Assembly (NCBI GenBank): GCA_023406965.1
Contig: JAEXTI010000551.1
Span: forward strand, 1-6,039
Origin: Chloroflexota bacterium
GTDB lineage: Bacteria > Chloroflexota > Anaerolineae > Anaerolineales > Anaerolineaceae
DNA length: 6,039 nt
Reading direction: 5' to 3'
Part shown: one piece after another, positions 1-5,708 of the stretch
Layout of the letters: each line of letters opens with the position of its first letter
How positions within the stretch are numbered: position 1 is the stretch's first letter
Position numbers and translations under genes: made by a program
The notes under the pieces: model-generated
What the model was told of the DNA's origin: nothing
The model's database searches: none
What the model saw: only the letters and a program-made list of their open reading frames with translations

Positions 1-1062
1 GCCGCCATGCTGGACGCGCTGCGCTTCTGGATGAAACGCGGTGTGGACGGCTTCCGCATGGACGTGGTGGGGCTGATCATCAAAGACAAGGAACTGCGCG
101 ACAACCCGCCCGACCCCGATGCCAACCCCAACCTGCTCCCCAACGATCTCTTTGGTCGCCAACTGCACATTTACAATCAAGACCAGGATGAGGTTCACGA
201 GATGATCAAGGCCATCCGCGCCACCCTGGACGAGTTCCCGGATCGCTGCGGGATTGGCGAGCTGTGGGGGCCGATGGACCGCTGGGTGCGCTATTACGGC
301 GAGAACGGCGACGAGCTGCAACTGCCCTTCAACTTCCGCCTGATGCACCAACCCTGGTCGGCCAAGGCCATGCGCGCCCACGTGGACGAGATGGAAGCGG
401 CTCTGCCCTCCTTTGCCTGGCCCAACTACGTGCTGGGCAACCACGACCAGATTCGCCTGGCGACGCGCTTTGGCGGACAGGCACAGGCCCGCCTGGCGGG
501 GATGCTGCTGCTGACCCTGCGCGGCACGCCCACCGTGTACTACGGCGACGAGTTGGGCATGGAAAACGGCAAAATCCTGCCCCACCAGATGCAAGACCCG
601 CAGGGTATCAACCTGGGTTTCGAGCGCACCCGCGACGTTTGCCGCACGCCCATGCAGTGGGACGCCACCGCCTACGCCGGGTTCTCCAGTGTGGAGCCGT
701 GGCTGCCTGTTTCAGAAGATTACGAGACGCGCAACGTGGCCGTGCAAAGCACCCAGCCGCAGTCCATCCTGTCCTTCTATCGCCAGCTACACGGTCTACG
801 GCGCAGCAGCCCGGCTCTGCTGGGCGGCAGCTACCGTGCCCTGGACGTGGCGGATGAAATCTATGCCTACGTCCGCGAAACAGACGGCGAGCGCAAACTG
901 GTGGTGCTGAACTTTGGAGCCGAGGCCGCCCGCATCTCGCTGCCGGGATTTGCTTCTGGCAAGGTAGCCCTCTCGACCCACATGGACCGCAACGGGGAAA
1001 CGATTGATCTGGGCAAGTTGGATCTGCGCCCACACGAAGGGGTTGTTTTGGAGGTTCGTTAA
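1..1062 (+). CDS. GH13 alpha-glucosidase (oligo-1,6-glucosidase-like), 5' end outside the window
   Basis: Hydrolyses terminal alpha-glucosidic bonds of short oligosaccharides, probably in the cytoplasm. The frame is open from base 1, so the ATG at 7 is internal; 353 residues are visible against about 530-560 for the family, so roughly 180 N-terminal residues are missing. Counting from base 1, the GH13 signatures appear in order: GVDGFRMD with nucleophile Asp21, GELWG with acid/base Glu87, and LGNHD with the stabilising Asp149. These are followed by GTPTVYYGDELGME, CRTPMQWD and an all-beta C-terminal domain. Val22 directly follows the nucleophile; in characterised alpha-glucosidases Val here goes with alpha-1,6 preference and Ala or Thr with alpha-1,4, so an isomaltase-type activity is inferred. 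The family is certain; the exact substrate is not. It is the first visible gene of a tightly packed plus-strand cluster and ends 3 nt before the binding-protein gene. Confidence 0.93.
   Translation, partial: AAMLDALRFWMKRGVDGFRMDVVGLIIKDKELRDNPPDPDANPNLLPNDLFGRQLHIYNQDQDEVHEMIKAIRATLDEFPDRCGIGELWGPMDRWVRYYGENGDELQLPFNFRLMHQPWSAKAMRAHVDEMEAALPSFAWPNYVLGNHDQIRLATRFGGQAQARLAGMLLLTLRGTPTVYYGDELGMENGKILPHQMQDPQGINLGFERTRDVCRTPMQWDATAYAGFSSVEPWLPVSEDYETRNVAVQSTQPQSILSFYRQLHGLRRSSPALLGGSYRALDVADEIYAYVRETDGERKLVVLNFGAEAARISLPGFASGKVALSTHMDRNGETIDLGKLDLRPHEGVVLEVR
1050..1054 (+). promoter_or_regulatory. Shine-Dalgarno GGAGG for the solute-binding protein gene
   Basis: GGAGG lies inside the last codons of the glucosidase gene, 11 nt before the ATG at 1066. 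The TAA at 1060-1062 is in the same frame as that ATG, so this site and this ATG give the earliest possible start of the downstream protein. That is what excludes a longer N-terminus with a signal peptide. Confidence 0.6.
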
Positions 1063-1065
1063 CGA

Positions 1066-2259
1066 ATGGCCAACCTTGAACTTTCAATCATGAATCACAG
1101 CCCGGCAGCGTCCGAGACCATGCGTAGGCTGCTGAATGAATTTGAACAGCATACGCGCAATCACGTGAATCTGCACATTCTGGATTGGGAAGAAGGTAAG
1201 GCGGAGTTAACCCATTACGCCATTTACCATCAGGGTGCGGATGTTTCTGAGGTCGCCACCACCTGGGCACCCGACTTGATCTCGATGAACGCTTTGCGGC
1301 CTTTTAAGCAGCAAGAATTGGCCCGCATTGGACGACCCGAGGATTTTGTCTCCGCTGCCTGGCAAATCAATCAACCCAATAGCGCCAGCGGAACTTGCAC
1401 GGTTCCGTGGGTATCCGAATCTTATATGATCTACTACCGCAAAGACCTGCTCCAAAAAGCGGGAATTGCTGAAAACGAGGCATTCCTGTCTCATGAGCAT
1501 CTGGCCGACACGGCCCAGCGACTGGCCAAGATTGGTGTAGACATCCCGGTCGAGTTATCATTCAATTGGGACCAATACGGCTTGTTACACGCCCTGGCTT
1601 CCTGGGTGTGGGGCGCCGGGGTCGATTTTTGCGACGCCGAGGGCAAGCAGGTGCAGCTCAGCCGACCTAAAGTGCTGGCCGTCATCCATGCATACTTCGG
1701 CCTGCTCAAACTCATTTCGCCTCAAGGCCTGCAAACCATACGCGAGAACAAAGGGAACTTGTTCATCCGCGGCCTTTCGGGCATCATGTTCTCCACCCTC
1801 TATCATGTGACCGACACCTCCGCGCTGGCTCCGGAGGTGCGCGACAACCTGGGAGCAGCCGTAATGCCCGGCGGGCGTTTCGTGGGCGGCTCCAACCTGG
1901 CCGTCTGGAAGCACAGCCGGCAAGAAAGCGCCGCGGTGGAACTGGTCAACTTCCTTACCGCGTCCTCCACCTTGCTACAGTTGATCGAACCGTTCCGCGC
2001 TTTGCCCTGCCGGTTGGATGCACTGGCCATGCCACAGATCACCGGCGATCCGCTCTTGTCCGTTTATGCCCAATCGGTGCAAAGCGGGCGCTCCTATCCC
2101 CAGGTACCGCTATGGGGTTTGATTGAAGAGCGGCTGTATAAGTCCTTAGTCCAAATTGCTGTGAACTTTGTGGATAAACCAGACAATGACCTGCATGCCG
2201 CCATTGACCAGCAAATGCAGGCGCTGACCCGCCGATTGAACCTGACGCTTTCCCAATAA
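1066..2259 (+). CDS. Family 1 sugar-binding protein (SBP_bac_1-like) without signal peptide
   Basis: 397 residues, resembling the substrate-binding subunit of carbohydrate ABC transporters. Family hallmarks are the hinge-region segment VPWVSESYMIYYRKDLLQKA (about residues 113-132), a ligand-pocket-like segment FNWDQYGLLHALASWVWGAG (166-185), and GGSNLAVWKHSRQESAAVEL (274-293) with its following helix, typical of the C-terminal lobe. Both lobes appear complete. The protein opens directly with the first beta strand (LELSIMNHSP) and lacks a hydrophobic leader, twin-arginine motif or lipobox Cys. An in-frame TAA six bases upstream of the start rules out a longer form, so a cytosolic protein is expected. 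No permease or ATPase gene adjoins it. It could be a cytosolic sugar sensor, a partner of the flanking enzymes, or a binding protein that lost its leader after rearrangement. Family assignment is firm; the role is inferred. Confidence 0.85.
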   Translation: MANLELSIMNHSPAASETMRRLLNEFEQHTRNHVNLHILDWEEGKAELTHYAIYHQGADVSEVATTWAPDLISMNALRPFKQQELARIGRPEDFVSAAWQINQPNSASGTCTVPWVSESYMIYYRKDLLQKAGIAENEAFLSHEHLADTAQRLAKIGVDIPVELSFNWDQYGLLHALASWVWGAGVDFCDAEGKQVQLSRPKVLAVIHAYFGLLKLISPQGLQTIRENKGNLFIRGLSGIMFSTLYHVTDTSALAPEVRDNLGAAVMPGGRFVGGSNLAVWKHSRQESAAVELVNFLTASSTLLQLIEPFRALPCRLDALAMPQITGDPLLSVYAQSVQSGRSYPQVPLWGLIEERLYKSLVQIAVNFVDKPDNDLHAAIDQQMQALTRRLNLTLSQ

Positions 2260-2272
2260 AAGAATTTTTGAG

Positions 2273-2809
2273 ATGAACGGGCAATTAGACCTTTCCAACC
2301 AATCCAAGACGGCCTTGTTAATCATCGATGTCCAGCAAGGCCTGTTCCAAAAATCCACGCCTGTTTATCAGGCCGTCGATCTGATCCGCAACATCCAGAC
2401 TCTGGTCGATGCGGCGCATCACGCCGGGGCGCCGGTGGTGTACATCCAGCACAACGATCAAAACGCCCTGGTGAAAGATTCACCTTCATGGCAGTTACAC
2501 CCCGATTTACACCCCCTGGAAACCGATCTGCGGGTGGACAAGCAGCATAGTAATTCCTTTGAGGAAACCCCGCTGGATGGTTTACTGAAGGCTGGCGGCA
2601 TCAAGCATGTGGTAGTCTGCGGGATGGTGACGCACGGCTGCGTGAAGAACACCTGCCTGGGAGCAATAGAAGCCGGCTACCAGGTCACGCTGGTCAGTGA
2701 CGCGCACAGTTCGTACAGCAATAAAGCCGCCGAGTTGGTGGTCAAGTGGCACGACCATTTGAGCAAAGAGGGGGCAGCGCTGCTCCCCACCGCAGAAGTT
2801 AAGTTCTAA
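2273..2809 (+). CDS. Isochorismatase-family cysteine hydrolase, copy 1
   Basis: 178 residues, the normal size for single-domain isochorismatase-like hydrolases. These cytosolic alpha/beta enzymes use an Asp-Lys-Cys triad on amides, ureido compounds or (in isochorismatase itself) a vinyl ether. The triad is visible: Asp19 in ALLIIDVQQ, Lys90 in DLRVDKQ and Cys123 in GMVTHGCVKNTC. VTLVSDAH near 138-145 closes the fold. The segment SWQLHP (72-77) and the TCLGA after the catalytic Cys recall the broad 'cysteine hydrolase' subgroup rather than nicotinamidase, and no nicotinamidase-type metal motif was recognised. The start follows the binding-protein stop by 13 nt with only a weak purine stretch (TTGAG) before it. 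A close paralogue follows 3 nt downstream. Substrate unknown; a symbol would be a guess. Confidence 0.9.
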   Translation: MNGQLDLSNQSKTALLIIDVQQGLFQKSTPVYQAVDLIRNIQTLVDAAHHAGAPVVYIQHNDQNALVKDSPSWQLHPDLHPLETDLRVDKQHSNSFEETPLDGLLKAGGIKHVVVCGMVTHGCVKNTCLGAIEAGYQVTLVSDAHSSYSNKAAELVVKWHDHLSKEGAALLPTAEVKF

Positions 2810-2812
2810 CCA

Positions 2813-3352
2813 ATGACTCCTGAAACCTCGGCGCCCATGAGCCCGGCAAAGTGCGCCCTGCTCATCATCGACGTCCAGCAAGACCTCTTTGAGAAAACCA
2901 ATCCCGTCTACCAGGCCGACCGGCTTTTGGATAATCTATTAGCTTTGGTCGAGGCTGCCCATCGCGCCAGGGCGCCTGTGGTTTATATCCAGCACAATAA
3001 CAAGAGCGGCTTGCTCAAAGGCTCACCGGGTTGGCAGCTTCACCCGCGCCTGCGCCCGCAAGAGGGCGATCTGCGGGTGGACAAGCAGCGCAGCAACGCC
3101 TTCGAGCAGACTCCGTTGGATGAACTGTTGCGATCTCGCGGGGTCAAGCACGTGGTTGTGACCGGGATGGTGACCAACATCTGCGTGAAAAACACCTGCC
3201 TGGGGGCAATCGCGTTGGGGTACACGACGACGCTGGTCAGCGACGCGCACAGAACCGACCGCCAGGATGCCGCCAAAGTGATTGCGCTGTGGAATGAGAA
3301 GCTCAGCCAGGCAGGAGCGGCGGTGAAGCCCGCCCGAGAGATCGCGTTCTAA
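2813..3352 (+). CDS. Isochorismatase-family cysteine hydrolase, copy 2 (tandem paralogue)
   Basis: 179 residues with the same architecture as the preceding gene, and by eye about two thirds identical to it over the core, so a tandem duplication is clear. The triad is retained: Asp20 (ALLIIDVQQ), Lys91 (DLRVDKQ) and Cys124 (GMVTNICVKNTC). The pair just before the catalytic Cys is Asn-Ile here but His-Gly in copy 1, and the loops around residues 62-70 and the last 35 residues differ as well, which fits divergence in substrate. The ATG at 2813 follows the upstream stop by 3 nt with no strong ribosome site, so translational coupling is likely; a second in-frame ATG at 2837 is possible. The stop overlaps the next start as TAATG. 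Both copies are intact and presumably active; the substrate is unknown. Confidence 0.9.
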   Translation: MTPETSAPMSPAKCALLIIDVQQDLFEKTNPVYQADRLLDNLLALVEAAHRARAPVVYIQHNNKSGLLKGSPGWQLHPRLRPQEGDLRVDKQRSNAFEQTPLDELLRSRGVKHVVVTGMVTNICVKNTCLGAIALGYTTTLVSDAHRTDRQDAAKVIALWNEKLSQAGAAVKPAREIAF

Positions 3353-3798
3353 TGCCCGCCATCTGCCCGCAGTGCGGGGCGCAGTGGCCGGAGGGCAGTT
3401 CCTGCCGCGAGCGCTTCGAGTTGTGCCTGGCCCATGAATACGAACACCCCGAAAGCTATGGGGCCGTCCACCACCTGCTGGTCACCGGCTATATGCTCCA
3501 GCATAATCTGTACTCGCGCACAGCCTGGATCGAGGCGCGGCGCATGCTGGCGGGCTTCCTCAGCGGCGAGCTGACTCCCGCCGGGCAGAGCGAACAGAAC
3601 CGCGACCGGCTGGGCAGCGATAAGCGCGGCTGGAGCATCACCAAAGGCCCGCGCCTGGCTAAATTCGACTCGATCCGCTGGACGCGCACTCTGGCGGACG
3701 TGCCCACCGATTCGCCTGAGGCCTACTGCGCCGGGGTGCGCGCCTGGGCCGAAAGCCTGCTCAACGACACACGCGCATTGGAAGACCTGCATGAATAA
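3352..3798 (+). CDS. DUF5946-like small Cys/His-rich protein
   Basis: 148 residues. The N-terminus carries CPQCGA (Cys5, Cys8), then Cys18 and Cys25, followed by a histidine-rich stretch with His28, His32, the pair His40-His41 (in AVHHLLVTGY) and His51 (LQH). The layout of an N-terminal CxxCG, a Cys followed by F, an acidic 'LAHEYEHP' segment, a VHHL.V..Y.LQH core and a C-terminal W-T..DV..........V..WA motif is what I recognise as DUF5946, whose function is not established to my knowledge. Metal binding by the Cys/His set is inferred. The start overlaps the previous stop by one base (TAATG), and its own stop lies 8 nt into the next gene, so translation is probably coupled on both sides. No signal peptide or membrane segment is seen, so it should be cytosolic. 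Confidence 0.75.
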   Translation: MPAICPQCGAQWPEGSSCRERFELCLAHEYEHPESYGAVHHLLVTGYMLQHNLYSRTAWIEARRMLAGFLSGELTPAGQSEQNRDRLGSDKRGWSITKGPRLAKFDSIRWTRTLADVPTDSPEAYCAGVRAWAESLLNDTRALEDLHE

Positions 3799-4792
3799 TT
3801 CGCGCATCACCATCCGCCCGGCCCAACCCGCCGATGTGCCCGCCCTGATCGCGATCAAGGGCCCCGGCAGCGAGGCCGTGCACCTGGACCGCCTGCGTGA
3901 CGCGCAGACGCCCGATACGCAGTACCTGGTTGTGCTGGATGACATGGAGGTGGTGGGCTTCGCCAGCCTCATCTTCCGCCGCCCGGCGCACTGGTCCGAC
4001 GCCGCCGACACCACCCGCCTGCCGCAGATTGTGGATTTGCAGGTGGCCGAGTCGCGCCGCGGGCAAGGCCTGGGCAGCGTTTTCATCCGCGCCCTGGAAG
4101 GCATGGCGGCCTCCCGTGATTGTAAAGAACTGTACCTGGCGGTCGACCCGCTGGATAATCCCCGCGCCTATGCCCTATACCTGCGCCTGGGCTACCAGCC
4201 GCTGCAAACCGAGCCCTACCGCGCCGAATGGCACTTCACCGACTCGGCGGGCATTTATCATCACGGCGAGGAGTGGACAATCGACATGCTCAAACCGATC
4301 GGCGCTGCACAGGCCCTCTATGACCCGCGGCGGTTGGACGCGCTACGCCGGATCGTTGAACGACTGGAAACCCCGACCCTGCCCGCGTTGAATTGGGCGC
4401 TGACCGGCAGCACCGCCCTGGCATTGCAGGGCGTGGACGTGGTGGCCCACGACATCGACCTCCAGACCAACGCCGAGGACGCCTACCGCGCCGAGGAGCG
4501 CTTGCGGGAGTTCGTGGTCACACCAGTGCGCGAGGTGATCTCGCAGCACATGCGCTCGCACCTGGGCAAGCTGGAGATGCATGGCATCCAGGTGGAGATC
4601 ATGGGCGACATTCAAAAACGCGCCGCGGATGGCAGTTGGGACGAGCTGCCCCGCCTGGAACAGCATAGGCAATGGGTGGTGTTCGAGGGCCTGCGCCTTC
4701 CGGTGCTTGCGCTGGAATACGAATACCGGGCTTACTTGCAAATGGGCCGGTTGGAAAAGGCAGAGCAAATTCGCCGCCGCCTGGAGCGTTGA
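3791..4792 (+). CDS. Fusion of GNAT acetyltransferase and nucleotidyltransferase-like domain
   Basis: 333 residues in two parts. Residues 5-165 form a GNAT domain: the ITIRPAQPADVPAL start, the acetyl-CoA loop in VAESRRGQGLGS (85-96), and NPRAYALYLRLGY (123-135), the usual motif B. Residues 180-333 resemble small nucleotidyltransferases of the Pol-beta superfamily: TGSTALALQG (Gly206-Ser207), AHDIDLQT giving the DxD pair Asp221/Asp223, and VEIMGD with Glu269 or Asp273 as candidate third acid. A C-terminal helical segment (LALEYEYRAYLQMGRLEKAE) follows. The domains are joined without stop or frame change. The start is in ATGAATAA, overlapping the DUF5946 stop by 8 nt, with GGAAG at 3780-3784 as a well-placed ribosome site. 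Acceptor substrates of both halves are unknown. Bifunctional aminoglycoside enzymes combine the same two chemistries, but no specific similarity to them is claimed. Confidence 0.85.
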   Translation: MNNSRITIRPAQPADVPALIAIKGPGSEAVHLDRLRDAQTPDTQYLVVLDDMEVVGFASLIFRRPAHWSDAADTTRLPQIVDLQVAESRRGQGLGSVFIRALEGMAASRDCKELYLAVDPLDNPRAYALYLRLGYQPLQTEPYRAEWHFTDSAGIYHHGEEWTIDMLKPIGAAQALYDPRRLDALRRIVERLETPTLPALNWALTGSTALALQGVDVVAHDIDLQTNAEDAYRAEERLREFVVTPVREVISQHMRSHLGKLEMHGIQVEIMGDIQKRAADGSWDELPRLEQHRQWVVFEGLRLPVLALEYEYRAYLQMGRLEKAEQIRRRLER

Positions 4793-4799
4793 TCATCCC

Positions 4800-5642
4800 A
4801 TGCATATTTCCTTTGCCACCGCCAACCTGTATCAAGAGCCTTTTGAAGACGTGCTGGAGATGATCGCCGAGGCCGGGTACGACGCAATTGAGCTGGACCT
4901 GTTTTGGGAGCGCAAGGAATGGGCCATGGCCCAGCATCTGCGTGGGTGGAGCCCAAAACAGGTCGTCGCGAGCATCGAGCGCTGTGGGCTGCGCCTGTCC
5001 AGCATCCACGACGACGGGGGCGTGTTGAATGATCCGGAGACGGTAGCCGGTTACATCAACCCGGCCCTGGCGGAGACGATTGATGCGTTGGGCTACGCGC
5101 CGGGCTGCCTGGTGTTTCACACTCCCCATGTGGAAGGGACGCAAGATGCAAGCTGGTGGGGGCGAATCGAGCCGCGCATCGCCGCAGCCCTACGCCCCTA
5201 TCAGGAGCTTGGCCCGGTGGTGACGGTGGAGAACATGCCACATTTCGACGGTTACAGCGTCCCGCTTCTCACTCCCCAGGCCCTGGCCGATTTTACGCAG
5301 CGATTCGGGCTGGGAGTCACGCTGGACACCACGCATTACGCTCAAATGGGCACGGACGTGGTCGCCGCTTCACGAGCGTTGAACAGCCAAACGCGCACGA
5401 TACACCTGAGCGACTACCAGGCGGGGCGCGCGCACGTCTTCGTGGGCGAAGGCGAGTTGGACCTGGCTGGAGTCTTTGCGGCATTGGACACCCAGCGGCT
5501 GCATGCCGTGACGGTGGAGTGCTCGCTGGCGCGAGGAAATGGGGCCGGGCAGCCGCTGGCGCGGGCCGAGAAGGTTGCCCGCATGCGCGAGGCAAGGGTG
5601 CGGACTGAGGCGTACTTGAAATGTGTAACTACGCGGGGTTAA
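4800..5642 (+). CDS. Sugar phosphate isomerase/epimerase family (xylose isomerase-like TIM barrel)
   Basis: 280 residues, a normal length for the AP-endonuclease-2 / xylose-isomerase-like fold. The chain opens with beta strand 1 (MHISFATANLY) and helix 1 plus strand 2 (MIAEAGYDAIELDLFW). Candidate divalent-metal ligands at the barrel mouth are Glu144 (VTVENMP), Asp176 and His179 (TLDTTHY), His202 (IHLSDYQ) and Glu240 (VTVECS), with His70 and His107 also near the active-site end. This matches the Glu-Asp-His-Glu set of the family. The frame stays open to about 4581, but that extension overlaps the nucleotidyltransferase gene out of frame and is not protein-like. The ATG at 4800 starts the barrel, 7 nt after the previous stop, with GGAG at 4783-4786. 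The substrate is probably a keto-sugar or related polyol but is not determinable. The last codons (VTTRG) run into a REP-like repeat. Confidence 0.88.
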   Translation: MHISFATANLYQEPFEDVLEMIAEAGYDAIELDLFWERKEWAMAQHLRGWSPKQVVASIERCGLRLSSIHDDGGVLNDPETVAGYINPALAETIDALGYAPGCLVFHTPHVEGTQDASWWGRIEPRIAAALRPYQELGPVVTVENMPHFDGYSVPLLTPQALADFTQRFGLGVTLDTTHYAQMGTDVVAASRALNSQTRTIHLSDYQAGRAHVFVGEGELDLAGVFAALDTQRLHAVTVECSLARGNGAGQPLARAEKVARMREARVRTEAYLKCVTTRG

Positions 5643-5678
5643 AACCCCTGCTCAGAACATGCAAGCCCTGCGGGCTGA
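5633..5678. repeat. REP-like double palindrome at the end of the plus-strand cluster
   Basis: Two short inverted repeats lie 13 nt apart: GGGGTT-aa-AACCCC at 5635-5648, and AGCCC-tgc-GGGCT at 5664-5676, joined by a tgctcagaacatgca linker. The first contains the stop codon of the upstream gene. No T-run follows either stem on either strand, so an ordinary intrinsic terminator is not supported, although a role in 3'-end protection or termination between the convergent genes is possible. The arrangement resembles interspersed extragenic palindromes I have seen in cyanobacterial and Chloroflexota genomes. A single copy cannot prove it is repeated. The rest of the gap up to 5708 shows nothing else. 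Confidence 0.5.
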
Positions 5679-5708
5679 AGAGGAAAATGGCACGGCTGTA
5701 CTCACGAT

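Noticed and set aside
264..857. A 197-codon plus-strand frame inside the glucosidase
   Set aside because: The glucosidase frame carries all catalytic motifs; this frame gives low-complexity Arg/Ala/Gly/Pro sequence.
2813..3352. A nicotinamidase (pncA) assignment for the cysteine hydrolases
   Set aside because: The triad is shared across the whole isochorismatase superfamily; I could not recognise the metal-binding Asp-His-His pattern of nicotinamidases, so only the superfamily is called.
3349..4104. A 251-codon minus-strand open frame
   Set aside because: It is antisense to the DUF5946-like and GNAT genes, whose products have clear motifs. Its translation is Arg/Pro/Ser/Ala-rich with no recognisable domain, as expected from the complement of GC-rich coding sequence.
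3791..4792. An aminoglycoside-resistance or AbiEii-type toxin annotation for the fusion protein
   Set aside because: Only general superfamily motifs are visible. There is no adjacent antitoxin-like gene and no specific match to a known resistance enzyme.
4581..4799. A 73-residue N-terminal extension of the TIM-barrel protein from an earlier ATG at 4581
   Set aside because: It lies wholly within the nucleotidyltransferase coding region in another frame, is rich in Trp/Arg/Ala as out-of-frame translations are here, and the barrel's first strand begins exactly at the ATG at 4800.
4599..5144. A 181-codon minus-strand open frame
   Set aside because: It spans the antisense of two well-supported genes and their junction, with no domain-like sequence.
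5635..5676. An intrinsic terminator for the plus-strand cluster or the minus-strand RCC1 gene
   Set aside because: The stems are short and neither is followed by a run of T on the relevant strand, so it is described as a REP-like repeat instead.
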